Shown here: positions 1-8,489 of the stretch, piece after piece | Numbering within the stretch: the first letter of the stretch is position 1 | Layout: every line of letters begins with the position of its first letter | The notes under the pieces: model-generated | What the model saw: the letters and a program-made list of their open reading frames with translations, nothing else | What the model was told of the DNA's origin: nothing | Databases searched by the model: none | Source of the DNA: Rifleibacterium sp035352635 | Lineage (GTDB): Bacteria; Muiribacteriota; Ozemobacteria; Ozemobacterales; Ozemobacteraceae | Length of the DNA: 64,000 bases | Assembly (NCBI GenBank): GCA_035352635.1 | Contig: DAOPYA010000007.1 | Span: 1 to 64,000, forward strand | Reading direction: 5' to 3' | Translations under genes and position numbers: made by a program

Positions 1-378
1 AGGCCGAAAACTCCAAAACCCGTTCCTCAAAAAATAGCAACGCTATTTTTCGGTATCAACGGAACAAAAGCAAGTTACTTGATTACAATGAGTAATGAGG
101 ATCCAATTCCAAATGGGAAATATGATCTCGAAATTCCTTACGAACCACACCATCTGTATGGTGAACCGTATGAGAACTTCTCTCTGTTCGCAAAAACCTG
201 GTTCCGAATCGGTCATACCGGCAATCGCTATCTACATCTGGGCGAAGTCTCTAAAGGCTGTATAACTGTTAGAGCGGCAGACAATCATCCGGGAGCCTGG
301 GACGAAATTTATAGTCGTTTAATTGTCAGCAGAATGGGTGATTCAATGAATGTCGGAACACTGCATGTTGTTGACTGA
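1..378 (+). CDS. L,D-transpeptidase-like (YkuD/DUF2778-type) domain protein, 5' truncated by window edge
   Basis: The reading frame is open from base 1, so this is the C-terminal 125 residues of a longer protein; the TTG at 79 and ATG at 88 are internal. The visible part has features of YkuD-like L,D-transpeptidases: PNGKYDLEIP, resembling the family's tPaGxY region, and later RYLHLGEVSKGCITV, resembling the catalytic H-x-G...S-x-GC-[IV] motif with Cys as nucleophile. Such enzymes cut or crosslink peptidoglycan. In the DUF2778/Tlde1 group they can be type VI secretion effectors. A small secreted protein follows after 35 bp, which would suit an effector-immunity pair, but no secretion gene is visible here. 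The family call rests on short motifs only, and the N-terminal part is outside the window. Confidence 0.42.
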   Translation, partial: RPKTPKPVPQKIATLFFGINGTKASYLITMSNEDPIPNGKYDLEIPYEPHHLYGEPYENFSLFAKTWFRIGHTGNRYLHLGEVSKGCITVRAADNHPGAWDEIYSRLIVSRMGDSMNVGTLHVVD

Positions 379-413
379 ACTGTTTGAAAACTTATCCATA
401 AAGGAAATATTCC

Positions 414-944
414 GTGAAACGAAGAGGGGTTTATCTGCTGATGGCGTTTTTGGGGATTTTTGTCTGCTTTGAATCGTTGTCTTATGCCACAAAAGGCGCT
501 AAAACTGCGAAAGCGAGAAAAACCGTTCGGTTTCATGTGGTGATAACAGACAAATGTAACAGTCACTTCTCGAGGCGCCTCCTCGAATCTGTCAAAGAAG
601 CCGTCAATTGTAAAGTATACGTTTTGACAAGAAATTTTGGCGTGATGTCAAAAGATGCTGCCGAAGGCGAAAAAAAGGCTCTCATGGAATACCGTCCCTA
701 CCATGAGATAATCACGGACCCGGTCAAGCCGGTGCCTGGTGACCAAAAACTCACACTGAGATTTAACCCGCCAGATGCCGAGGGGATCTACAACGCCGAT
801 TTTCTACACTTCATCTACAAACCCGATCAAACCTGGGAACGGGGCTTTAATCCTGGAAATTATCGCTTTCAGAGAGAGTTCTCAGACATAGCCCGGTTGC
901 GTGATAGACTCGTTGACCTGCTGATCGGCCTTCCTTTTAAATAA
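414..944 (+). CDS. small secreted protein of unknown function
   Basis: The 176-residue protein starts at GTG 414, with a GGA-type ribosome site in AAGGAAAT about six bases upstream. Residues 1-25 form a signal peptide: KRR, a hydrophobic core, then SYA. The mature part has two cysteines (in TDKCN and VNCKV), is mixed alpha/beta in character, and has no motif I recognise. It lies 35 bp after the transpeptidase-like gene on the same strand and is probably co-transcribed with it. A periplasmic immunity or partner protein for that enzyme is a possible reading from position only. No catalytic signature such as HExxH is present. Confidence 0.6.
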   Translation: MKRRGVYLLMAFLGIFVCFESLSYATKGAKTAKARKTVRFHVVITDKCNSHFSRRLLESVKEAVNCKVYVLTRNFGVMSKDAAEGEKKALMEYRPYHEIITDPVKPVPGDQKLTLRFNPPDAEGIYNADFLHFIYKPDQTWERGFNPGNYRFQREFSDIARLRDRLVDLLIGLPFK

Positions 945-1050
945 CTACATAACCCGGTTAATTCATATAATGAGTTTTTTCCTCTCAGCTGCGCGAAGTG
1001 CATCAAGGATTTAAGAGACTCACCCGGCGTTAGTTAATTCTCGGTGACGG

Positions 1051-1806
1051 TCAGGGTTGTTTTTGCAGTTCGGCTCCGAGGAGCTTCATCAGTTCGACAT
1101 CGCCCTTTTCGGCAGCTTCGTAGTAGCGTTTGCGCAGTTGCTGGCGATTGTCGGCAGTGCTAGCTGTATTGCTGTTTCCGTGAATTTTTAGTTGCTGATC
1201 AGCTGCAAATGGGTTTATTTGAGCCGGTTCGGGTGCATGAGCCGCTGGTGACGGCGTTGCGGGGGCCTGGGCGACTGGCTGGGGTTTAACAAAACTGTCG
1301 AGGTATTTATTCAGGGCAGCGTTGAATTTGTCTTCACCGAAAACGATTTTGGCGCCTACCTTGTCGGCGTAGAGGTCTTCTTTGCTGCGTGAACCGTTCG
1401 GGTTAAGAAACGAACTGTCGATGACTTCTTTCAGAAAGCCGACGACCATGGTAATGCCGTAGGCCAGATGCGCTGAACCCACCAGACTTTTAATATGCAA
1501 GGCCAGCTCGGCTGATTTTTTTATATGAGTGGCTTTGTCATCCTGAAAGTCGCTGCGGGTAATTGTACGACCATCTTTTTGGAGGTTTATCGCATCGATG
1601 CTCTGGTTGGCATGGGCAAACAGACGATCAAAGCTTGCCTTATAAAAAATCACCGGCAGTTTGTGCAGAAAACTGAGCTGAAAAGCGCCCTGCATCGCAG
1701 CTCTCGCTTTGGCGAGCGCGTCAGAAGCGAACGATGCTTCAGTCGAAACCGGCATAGCCGTCAGCAGCATGAATAACAGCAAAATTGTCTGAAGGTTCTT
1801 AATCAT
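1051..1806 (-). CDS. secreted protein of unknown function with proline/alanine-rich linker
   Basis: The 251-residue protein has a clear N-terminal signal peptide (MIKN, a hydrophobic stretch to about residue 20, then TEAS). The middle is mostly helical (about 30-165). An Ala/Pro-rich linker follows (about 172-198, PVAQAPATPSPAAHAPEP), then a short charged helix at the C-terminus (QLRKRYYEAAEKGDVELMKLLGAELQ) that resembles a single TPR- or ankyrin-like helix pair. No enzyme motif is visible. It lies 44 bp downstream of kdsD on the same strand but has its own good promoter whose -10 box ends seven bases before the ATG, so it may be expressed alone from a leaderless mRNA. Confidence 0.6.
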   Translation of the reverse strand: MIKNLQTILLLFMLLTAMPVSTEASFASDALAKARAAMQGAFQLSFLHKLPVIFYKASFDRLFAHANQSIDAINLQKDGRTITRSDFQDDKATHIKKSAELALHIKSLVGSAHLAYGITMVVGFLKEVIDSSFLNPNGSRSKEDLYADKVGAKIVFGEDKFNAALNKYLDSFVKPQPVAQAPATPSPAAHAPEPAQINPFAADQQLKIHGNSNTASTADNRQQLRKRYYEAAEKGDVELMKLLGAELQKQP

Positions 1807-1813
1807 GTGTACA

Positions 1814-1842
1814 ATTATACCGAAGTTTCAAACAACCGTGAA
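1814..1842 (-). promoter_or_regulatory. sigma70-type promoter giving a possibly leaderless transcript
   Basis: On the minus strand TTCACG (1842-1837) and a perfect TATAAT (1819-1814) are separated by 17 bp. The -10 box ends only seven bases before the ATG at 1806. No Shine-Dalgarno sequence lies between them, so the start codon would be at or next to the transcript's 5' end. Confidence 0.5.
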
Positions 1843-1850
1843 GGGGTGCT

Positions 1851-2816
1851 TCAAACGAGCCTTGAGCGCAGGATGTCGTGCAGGTGCAGAAAGCCTACCA
1901 CAATGTCATTGTCGACTACCGGCAGAGAGGTTATTGATTTGTCTTCCATGGTTTTGAGGGCTTCCATGGCCAGGCGGTCTGGTGAAGTGCATCTCGGCCT
2001 GGCTGTCATGATCTCGTTGATCGGGATCTCGAGATTGCCGGTGGTGCAGCGCTCAAAGTAGCGGCGCAGGTCGCCGTCAGTGAAAACGCCCAGCAGCCGG
2101 TTATTTGCATCGACAATTACCAGCGCTCCGAACCCGCCTTTTGACATACCGGCCACCGCGTCACGCAGGCTTGTTTCTGGGGAGGTTAACGGGATGCTGC
2201 TGCCCGTATGCATCAGATCTTTTACAGCCACAAAGCGACGCCCCAGACTGCCAGACGGGTGCAGCCGCGCAAAGTCCTTTTCTTTAAAGCCGCGTGCTTC
2301 GATCAGGGCGCCAGCAAGCGCGTCGCCAAGAGCCATGGCCACGGTAGTAGAACTGGTTGGTGCCAGGTTCATCGGGCAGGCTTCACGTTCGACCCCAGCG
2401 TTAAAAACCACGTCGGCCATTCGTGCCAGAGACGAGCCGGTGTTGCCGACCATGGCGATGATGCTGGTGCCGATGCGGCGCAAAAACGGAATCAGTCTGA
2501 TTATTTCTTCGGTCTCGCCCGAGTTAGACAGCAAAAGCACTGTGTCGTGTTCTCTGATCATGCCAAGATCGCCATGCAGAGCTTCGGCCGGGTGCAGAAA
2601 AAACGAAGGAGTGCCGGTGCTGGAAAGGGTAGAAGAAATTTTGCGGCCGACCAGCCCTGATTTGCCCATGCCGCAGACAATAAGGCGCCCCGGGCTGGTG
2701 AGAATAAGGTCGATAGCCTTGACCAGTTCGTCGCCAAGTCTGGCCGCTGCGGCGCGCACTGCTTCGCTTTCGAGTTCAAGAATGGTTTTTGCGGTTGTCA
2801 ACGGGCTGGAATGCAT
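1851..2816 (-). CDS. kdsD: D-arabinose 5-phosphate isomerase (KpsF/GutQ/KdsD family)
   Basis: It interconverts ribulose 5-phosphate and arabinose 5-phosphate, the first step towards KDO for lipopolysaccharide. The N-terminal SIS domain (about 25-175) contains GRLIVCGMGKSGLVGRK, the SSTG loop, AEALHGDLGM and LLLSNSGETEE. Two CBS domains follow (about 195-320; VKDLMHTG and INEIMTARP mark their starts). I chose ATG 2816, which has AGGTGG six bases upstream and gives 321 residues, close to the usual length of about 325. An ATG at 2846 would add MILKFLQVAP and has no ribosome site. The gene is divergent from the PilX-like operon. Its presence argues for a KDO-containing outer membrane. Confidence 0.93.
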   Translation of the reverse strand: MHSSPLTTAKTILELESEAVRAAAARLGDELVKAIDLILTSPGRLIVCGMGKSGLVGRKISSTLSSTGTPSFFLHPAEALHGDLGMIREHDTVLLLSNSGETEEIIRLIPFLRRIGTSIIAMVGNTGSSLARMADVVFNAGVEREACPMNLAPTSSTTVAMALGDALAGALIEARGFKEKDFARLHPSGSLGRRFVAVKDLMHTGSSIPLTSPETSLRDAVAGMSKGGFGALVIVDANNRLLGVFTDGDLRRYFERCTTGNLEIPINEIMTARPRCTSPDRLAMEALKTMEDKSITSLPVVDNDIVVGFLHLHDILRSRLV

Positions 2817-2906
2817 TGGTGCCACCTGTAAAAACTTCAGAATCATGCTTTGTTAAAATACCATTTTCGGAGACAGCAGACAACCGCCGGTTTACAGTTC
2901 TTAATC

Positions 2907-2935
2907 TTGCGGAATCGGGTGTACATTGTTATTAT
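2907..2935 (+). promoter_or_regulatory. candidate sigma70 promoter for the PilX-like/two-component operon
   Basis: TTGCGG (2907-2912), a 17 bp spacer and TATTAT (2930-2935) sit in the divergent gap between kdsD and the gene at 2972. Matches to consensus are 3/6 and 5/6. The mRNA leader would be about 30 nt. Confidence 0.4.
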
Positions 2936-2971
2936 AGTAGTGATGAACTGGTGCTCGAAGGGAGCATAAAT

Positions 2972-4717
2972 ATGAAATATCTGCGTAACATAAACAAAAG
3001 AACAGGTATGGCCCTGTTTTTTACCATCTGTACGATTGCGGTGATCAGCATAATTGTCTACGGCATGATCTATTTCATGCGTGGTGAGGTCTATCATTCC
3101 GAGAACTATGTTGACTCTACCGTTTCTTTGCTGCTGGCCGAAGCCGGCATTGAAGAGACTCTGTTTACGGTTAAAAGCCAGATGAATGACCGTGAAAACT
3201 CATTTTACAAGCTGATTACCGGCCAGGATTCAGGTTCTGTAGACATCGATCTATCAAGGCTCTCTGACGGTAATAAATCGGTCGCCCCGATTGTTGAAGG
3301 CGGTTCGGTCAAGGCCCGCCTCACCTGGGAAATCGATAAAAAGGCATTTGAAGCTTTGGTTGCTCAGGGTGTGCCTCGCGAAATCGCCAGACAGGGCACG
3401 ATTACCATCAATTCTCTCGGCACTTTCCACCGCACCCGCAAACAGGTTGAGGTCAAAAAGAGCCTCAAGGCTATGCTGCTCAAAGGCCCCTTAAAATCAA
3501 ATTCTGTTGGCATGGTTGCCCCCAATCATGGCCTGTTTCTCAACAAAGCCAACCAGGACTCCTTCAAAATCGAAAGCTTCGACTTCTGGGATCCATGGGG
3601 TTTCATCGTCAAGGGCGGCAAAACCTACATGAAAGACGGCATCAAGATCGATCTGCCCAAGTGGCTGATGCTCACCAAAATGCGCAGCGAACTCGATCAC
3701 CCCTGGCTCGATATGGGCATCGGCTGGACCGGCTGGAACGGCGGCGGTGACTTAAGTGAAACCGACATCGAATATACCGGGCAGGGCGTTACCCGCCAGT
3801 ATTACAAATGGCAGGGGCTGTTTACCTGGCCATGGTGGGTTAAAAACGGTGATGAACTGTATCATTCGCAAACCCGCAAGGTCGAAGAATACGAAAGCAA
3901 GAGCCTGAACGTTTACCCGGCCTCTGTCTACCGCGCTCTGGCAAACCGGGTTGTTGACCCGACCCTGAACCCCGAACATGCCAAATACTTCGGTAATATC
4001 AACTTTCAGGAAGCCTTTGGCCGCAACGAAGTTAACTATAACAAGGTTGTGCCCCTCTACGGCTGGGGCGACTGGCGCAAGGTTCATAACAAATACGCCA
4101 GATTTTTCGGTAACCCGACCAAGGCGCACGATACCAGTCGCGCCGTTGAAATTAACGGTCTGACCTACATCAAGGGCGATGTTTACCTCGAAGGCTGGGT
4201 CAAGGGAAAGGGCCTTCTTGTCGTCGAAGGCAACGTCTATGTTGGCGGCGACGTTCTGACTCTTCAAGATGACGCCGGTCTCGATTCTTGCGTCGGCGTA
4301 ATCGCCCTGCGCGACAAGAGTTACGATACTTCGCTCGAAAACCCCAAAACCGGTCGAATTATTTATAAACCTCACCATGACAGTGACTGGTCAAGATTCG
4401 GCATCACGCACCCCTTCAGAAACCTCAGCCCGCGCCTTGAAGGTGCTTTTCATGCCGAAGGTGGCATGGAACTCGATACCGATTCTGACATGAAAAAACT
4501 CTGCAACATGGATATCGTGGGCAATCTCTCGGTTGATTATTTTGATCGCCGCCGCATGCCCAATGACGTAAGAATTACTTATTACAACTGGCAGGAAGTG
4601 CTTGAACGCTCAAGCTACGACTATGCCGTCGATAAAAAAATCGATTATACCAATCTCTATGAACTGGCCATTCAAAAAGAGCTTGTCAGCTGGCGTGAGG
4701 TTGACGCTACCCTTTGA
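2972..4717 (+). CDS. PilX-like, N-terminally anchored pilus-assembly-type protein with polymer-forming-like repeats
   Basis: I chose ATG 2972, preceded by GAAGGGAG, which gives 581 residues; the frame is open further upstream but overlaps the divergent kdsD start. The N-terminus (KRTG12|M13ALFF, then hydrophobic to about residue 36, then helical to about 70) looks like a class III prepilin/PilX N-terminus. Position +5 is Phe, not the usual Glu, as in some minor pilins. After a long region with many Trp and Gly, residues about 390-430 show short beta repeats (YIKGDVYLEG, GLLVVEGNVYVGGDV) like polymer-forming or bactofilin-type beta helices. It overlaps the sensor kinase gene by 4 bp, so it is translationally coupled to a two-component system. 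Its exact role is unknown. Confidence 0.6.
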   Translation: MKYLRNINKRTGMALFFTICTIAVISIIVYGMIYFMRGEVYHSENYVDSTVSLLLAEAGIEETLFTVKSQMNDRENSFYKLITGQDSGSVDIDLSRLSDGNKSVAPIVEGGSVKARLTWEIDKKAFEALVAQGVPREIARQGTITINSLGTFHRTRKQVEVKKSLKAMLLKGPLKSNSVGMVAPNHGLFLNKANQDSFKIESFDFWDPWGFIVKGGKTYMKDGIKIDLPKWLMLTKMRSELDHPWLDMGIGWTGWNGGGDLSETDIEYTGQGVTRQYYKWQGLFTWPWWVKNGDELYHSQTRKVEEYESKSLNVYPASVYRALANRVVDPTLNPEHAKYFGNINFQEAFGRNEVNYNKVVPLYGWGDWRKVHNKYARFFGNPTKAHDTSRAVEINGLTYIKGDVYLEGWVKGKGLLVVEGNVYVGGDVLTLQDDAGLDSCVGVIALRDKSYDTSLENPKTGRIIYKPHHDSDWSRFGITHPFRNLSPRLEGAFHAEGGMELDTDSDMKKLCNMDIVGNLSVDYFDRRRMPNDVRITYYNWQEVLERSSYDYAVDKKIDYTNLYELAIQKELVSWREVDATL

Positions 4718-6231
4718 ATCTTCTTCGCAGGCTTGTTCCGGCCACTCTTGCCGCCAGACTTTTCTGGGGGGTTGCTGCTGCATCGTTGCTGACGGCAGTA
4801 GTAATCTGGGGTTGGCTTTATTCAAGGTTTTATGACACCCTTGATCGTGAAGCCTCTTTGCGGATGCGGCAGATCGCCACGGCACTGATGGCTGATGCCG
4901 GGCAGATTCAACCTGAATCAGACCGGAGTTCGTTGCGTCGAAACCTGCTCGCGCAGGTGTGGCAGCTTGAACATTCTTCAGGGCTGATGCAAAATCTTTA
5001 CTGGCTCGATGTCTCGGGTGAACGGCCCGTTTTTATTGCATCCTTTTCCCGAGAACCCCTTAGGGAAGGGGCTGACCAGTTTCCAGCGACGGTTTTGCTG
5101 CCGCCTTCAGCCGAAGACGCCGAAGACCTGATTTACGATCATGTCAACGATCTCGACCGAGGCAGTCTGGTTTTTCCGGATCCCTATTCATACGGTGCCG
5201 AAAGGCGTTTTAAGGTGGTACTCTGCCCGTTGCTCGACGCAGATGGTCTGCTCGAAAGTGTGATCGGCATCGAAGCAGATATGCAGTATCTAAGACTGGC
5301 AGACGAATTCAAAAGAATTCTCGCTGAAGGCATTGCCCTGGCTGTTCTGATCAGCCTGGTTGTTTCGCTGCTGCTGGCTGATAATGTCGCTGCCAAGATT
5401 GGGGTTCTGGGTCGAAACATTGCAATTCTGGCTTCTGGTCGCCAACCCGAACTGCTGCATCTTTCGATCAGAGAACTCGATGATCTTTATCAGGCCTTTG
5501 TCTGCATGGCGGCCGATCTTGAGCGGCAGAGGGCAACGGTCAGGCAAGTTTTTGTCAGAAAACTCGAAGAGCTGTCGTTTACCGGCGGTGCGATTGCCCA
5601 TGAAATTAGAAATCCACTCTCAGCGATTGAGATGCACTTTGGTCTGTTGAAGCGCCAACTGACCGCTACCCCAGAAATGGGTAATGCGGGCGGCCCGGTT
5701 CAAGAGATCGAACAGCAGTTGCTGCATTTGCGCCGACTGCTCACCAGCTTTTTGAACTATTCACGCCGGGTTCAGCCTCAGCCTGCCAGAGTCGCGGTTG
5801 CCGATTTTCTGACAGGAATAATTGAGCAGCGGCGCCGGATTCTCGGTGACTTTAAATTCATTAACAAGACAGACCCATCTCTGCATGCGGTTTTTGACCC
5901 ATTGATGCTGCAGCAGGTGTTCGATAATCTCGTAAATAACTCATTTAGGGCCGCCGGTTCAGCCCCACTTGCCATCGAGGTCGAAGCTGTGATTGTTAAC
6001 CGCAGTTTGCGCATTAAAATTGCCGATAATGGCCCCGGTGTGCCACCTGAGCTGCAATCGCAGCTTTTTGTGCCGTTTTCGACCGGTAATGCCGATGGCA
6101 ATGGGTTCGGTCTGGCAATATCGCGTAAACTGATCGAAGCGCATGGTGGTGAAATTATTAACCAGAAAGATGCGCCAGTCGGCGCAGTCTTTATAATCGA
6201 GGTTCCACAAAATGAAGATTCTGGTTGTTGA
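4714..6231 (+). CDS. membrane sensor histidine kinase (NtrB/ZraS-like) partner of a sigma54 response regulator
   Basis: The 505-residue protein starts at TTG 4714, overlapping the previous stop codon. There are two membrane segments (about 14-36 and 202-222) with an extracytoplasmic sensor region of about 165 residues between them that I do not recognise. A HAMP-like linker leads into the HisKA domain, with phospho-acceptor H296 in AIAHEIRNPLSAIEM. The HATPase domain has the N box (VFDNLVNNSFRAA), G1 (ADNGPGVP), F box (LFVPFSTG) and G2 (GFGLAISRKLIEAHGG). Its architecture suggests autophosphorylation in response to an envelope signal and transfer to the next gene's product, whose start overlaps this gene by 20 bp. 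Confidence 0.9.
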   Translation: MNLLRRLVPATLAARLFWGVAAASLLTAVVIWGWLYSRFYDTLDREASLRMRQIATALMADAGQIQPESDRSSLRRNLLAQVWQLEHSSGLMQNLYWLDVSGERPVFIASFSREPLREGADQFPATVLLPPSAEDAEDLIYDHVNDLDRGSLVFPDPYSYGAERRFKVVLCPLLDADGLLESVIGIEADMQYLRLADEFKRILAEGIALAVLISLVVSLLLADNVAAKIGVLGRNIAILASGRQPELLHLSIRELDDLYQAFVCMAADLERQRATVRQVFVRKLEELSFTGGAIAHEIRNPLSAIEMHFGLLKRQLTATPEMGNAGGPVQEIEQQLLHLRRLLTSFLNYSRRVQPQPARVAVADFLTGIIEQRRRILGDFKFINKTDPSLHAVFDPLMLQQVFDNLVNNSFRAAGSAPLAIEVEAVIVNRSLRIKIADNGPGVPPELQSQLFVPFSTGNADGNGFGLAISRKLIEAHGGEIINQKDAPVGAVFIIEVPQNEDSGC

Positions 6232-7624
6232 CGATAACGCCTCGTTGGCAAGAGCGATCAAGACCTTTCTGAATCAGGACGGCCACGTCGCTGATACTGC
6301 CGGTTCCGTAAAAGAGGGCAAAAAACTGCTCGCCCTCTCGAACTACGACCTGGTGATAACCGATCTCAGATTGCCTGACGGCGAAGGGCTTGAGATTATC
6401 AGCTCGGCCCGAGAAAGCCAGACGGCAACCGCGCCGGCGGTAATTCTCATGACCGCTTTCGGTTCAGTTGAGTCTGCCGTTACTGCCACGCGTCTGGGGG
6501 TTTCAGATTACCTGACCAAGCCGGTGTCAATGGAAGAATTCTCATTTCGCATCGAAAAAATAGCCAAACTGCGCCAGCTCGATGCCGAAAAGAGCCTGCT
6601 GAAGAGACAATGCGACAGTCTTCTTGAGGTCGCCGGCTTTGCTCATCTGCTCGATGATATTGTTGGCAGCAGCAGCGCCGTAACGCAGTTGAAGCAGCTG
6701 ATTACCCGGGTAGCGCCTTTCCCGTCGACCGTTCTGGTGACCGGTGAAACCGGGGCCGGCAAAGAAATGGTTGCCCGGGCAGTTCATCAGTTGTCACCCC
6801 GCGCTGATGGGCCATTTGTCAGGGTCAATTGTGCTTCTATTCCAGAAACCCTTTTTGAAGCGGAGCTGTTTGGCCACGAGAAAGGTGCCTTCACCGACGC
6901 GAGGCAGATGCGGGTCGGTTGTTTTGAGGCCGCCGCCCAGGGAACAGTCTTTCTTGACGAAGTCGGCGAAGTGCCTCTGGCGATGCAGGCCAAGTTGTTG
7001 CGGGTGCTTCAGGAAAAAGAAATCATGCGGATTGGCAGTTCAACGGCAGTTCAGGTTGACGTCAGGATTGTTGCCGCCACCAACCGCAATCTTGATGCAA
7101 TGGTCGCCGCCGGAACCTTTCGCGAAGACCTGCTCTACCGGCTCAGCGTTTTTAATATCGTTGTGCCACCGCTTCGCGAGCGCCGTGAAGATTTTGCCCC
7201 TCTCTGTCGTAGCCTGCTAGCCCGTCTTGGCCGGGAACTAGGCCGCCCAGCCGTTTCGGTCAGCGATGAACTTGTGCAGCGACTGGCTATGATGCCCTGG
7301 CCCGGCAACGTCAGGCAATTAAAAAACGCTCTTGAACGTGCCGTGGTGCTTTCTGACGGTGATGAGCTGGCAGCCGCATTCTTTTCGACGCCCGATGCGA
7401 GATCCCCGGCCTCGATTTGCAATCCCGCCGGCGATCAGGGCGAAGCGGTTATGCCGGCAGTCGGCCTGGTAGAATCTCTTGAGGCGCTTGAACGCCGCAT
7501 GATCGTCGCCGCATTGCAGAAATGTGGCGGAACAAAAAGCCGGGCCGCTGAGATTCTCAGAATCCCGCGAACCCAGCTTTTATACAGAATGAAGAGACTT
7601 GGTCTGGCCGAGACCGGTGATTAA
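6212..7624 (+). CDS. sigma54-dependent response regulator (NtrC/ZraR family)
   Basis: The 470-residue protein has three domains in order. The receiver domain (1-120) has acidic pocket D7/D8, phospho-acceptor D51 in VITDLRLP and a conserved lysine in LTKPVS. The AAA+ sigma54-interaction domain (about 145-375) has Walker A GETGAGKE, the loop GAFTDA (a variant of GAFTGA), FLDEVGEVPLAMQAKLLRVLQE, and arginine-finger-type motifs. The C-terminal Fis-type helix-turn-helix is GGTKSRAAEILRIPRTQLLYRM. Phosphorylation by the upstream kinase should activate transcription from -24/-12 promoters. One such promoter lies in the neighbouring intergenic region, in front of the convergent gene at 7632-8243. Confidence 0.93.
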   Translation: MKILVVDDNASLARAIKTFLNQDGHVADTAGSVKEGKKLLALSNYDLVITDLRLPDGEGLEIISSARESQTATAPAVILMTAFGSVESAVTATRLGVSDYLTKPVSMEEFSFRIEKIAKLRQLDAEKSLLKRQCDSLLEVAGFAHLLDDIVGSSSAVTQLKQLITRVAPFPSTVLVTGETGAGKEMVARAVHQLSPRADGPFVRVNCASIPETLFEAELFGHEKGAFTDARQMRVGCFEAAAQGTVFLDEVGEVPLAMQAKLLRVLQEKEIMRIGSSTAVQVDVRIVAATNRNLDAMVAAGTFREDLLYRLSVFNIVVPPLRERREDFAPLCRSLLARLGRELGRPAVSVSDELVQRLAMMPWPGNVRQLKNALERAVVLSDGDELAAAFFSTPDARSPASICNPAGDQGEAVMPAVGLVESLEALERRMIVAALQKCGGTKSRAAEILRIPRTQLLYRMKRLGLAETGD

Positions 7625-7631
7625 GGGCTAA

Positions 7632-8243
7632 TCAGAGGGCCATAAGTTTCTGATAGGTGGCTTCGAGCTTTTTCAGTGCTTCATCAGCGAGTTTGCTGAC
7701 TTCGGCTTTGACTTCTGCCTGCATTTTGTCTCTGGCTGCCTGAACCCGTTCTCGGTCTGCTTCGCTAAGCTTTTCAAGGCGTTTGCCTGCTTTGCCCTGA
7801 TTTTCTTCCATGCGCTTGCCGATGTTGGCGCGGCGGTTTTCAATATTCTTTTTGAAGTTGTTATAACGTTCAGTGATTCTGGCTTTGCGCTCAGTGAGAT
7901 CAGCTACGCCCATGGCAGGTTTTTCTGAACCATTTTCGCTAACTTTGGCGTTGCCATCTTGCTGCTGTCGTTTTTCGATGCGTGCCGATGCTTTGTTGAC
8001 GCGCTCTTCAAACTTGGCGAGTTTTTCATTAAGCTTCTCAAAGCGGGCTTTAACGTTTTCGAGAATCTTGGCCCGATGAGTTTCAATGCGTGCCAGAACC
8101 TGGTCAACATTTACCGCCTGACCTTTCAGTGAGCCCGCGTTATTTTGATCGGCAACAGTGGCATCGGGCGTTGGTTGAGCACTGAGATTGACCGTAGCCA
8201 TAAGGCTGACAAGAACGAAAAGGGCGATAAAAAGCTTTTTCAT
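7632..8243 (-). CDS. secreted charged coiled-coil protein under a sigma54-type promoter
   Basis: The 203-residue protein has a signal peptide (MKKLFIALFVLVSLMATVNLSAQ). The mature protein is almost wholly helical and rich in Lys, Glu, Arg and Ala (RIETHRAKILENVKARFEKL; ERYNNFKKNIENRRANIG), without cysteines or a catalytic motif. It should be periplasmic. Composition and context recall small periplasmic stress proteins such as ZraP or Spy, but I see no direct family signature. It is convergent with the response regulator, with a 7 bp gap, and its upstream region carries a GG-N10-GC promoter. It may therefore be the output gene of the adjacent two-component system. Confidence 0.65.
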   Translation of the reverse strand: MKKLFIALFVLVSLMATVNLSAQPTPDATVADQNNAGSLKGQAVNVDQVLARIETHRAKILENVKARFEKLNEKLAKFEERVNKASARIEKRQQQDGNAKVSENGSEKPAMGVADLTERKARITERYNNFKKNIENRRANIGKRMEENQGKAGKRLEKLSEADRERVQAARDKMQAEVKAEVSKLADEALKKLEATYQKLMAL

Positions 8244-8328
8244 ATTTTCCTCCAGAAATTAACTTGATACACAGGCAATTCACCTGATTCGCTGTTAAGG
8301 CTCGTAAAATTGCCATTACACTTAATTG

Positions 8329-8344
8329 AGCATGTAACGTGCCA
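8329..8344 (-). promoter_or_regulatory. sigma54 (-24/-12) promoter for the coiled-coil protein
   Basis: On the minus strand the sequence is TGGCACGTTACATGCT. The invariant GG (8343-8342) and GC (8331-8330) are exactly 10 bp apart, and the -24 half TGGCACG matches the consensus fully. The expected start site is near 8318, leaving a leader of about 75 nt before the ATG at 8243. Confidence 0.72.
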
Positions 8345-8396
8345 GCTGAATGAAACGCCTTTCAGGAGCCGAAGTCTGCTTAATTTCATACCAGTA

Positions 8397-8457
8397 GCGT
8401 CAGAAATTTGACGCGATATGCCAGGGTTTGGCGTCAGAAATCTGACATTGTGTCAGA
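8397..8457 (+). promoter_or_regulatory. cluster of palindromic sites, probable enhancer/operator
   Basis: Three related inverted repeats lie here. GCGTCA-N6-TGACGC is at 8397-8414. GTCAGA-AA-TCTGAC is at 8433-8446. TCTGACA-TTG-TGTCAGA is at 8441-8457 and overlaps the second. The 11-mer GCGTCAGAAAT occurs as a direct repeat at 8397 and 8431, 34 bp apart. The cluster is about 80-140 bp upstream of the predicted sigma54 start site, a typical position for an activator-binding enhancer, and its right end abuts the -35 box of the divergent gene at 8496. Confidence 0.6.
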
Positions 8458-8459
8458 TT

Positions 8460-8489
8460 TTGCAGCGGGTTAAAAAAAACTGCTATACT
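8460..8489 (+). promoter_or_regulatory. candidate sigma70 promoter, possibly leaderless transcript
   Basis: TTGCAG (8460-8465), an 18 bp spacer and TATACT (8484-8489). The ATG at 8496 begins seven bases after the -10 box, and no ribosome site precedes it. The -35 box directly follows the last TGTCAGA half-site. Confidence 0.45.

Noticed and set aside
2080..2856. Long open frame on the plus strand opposite kdsD
   Set aside because: It lies wholly within a gene with clear SIS and CBS motifs, has no family features and no ribosome site; it is an antisense shadow.
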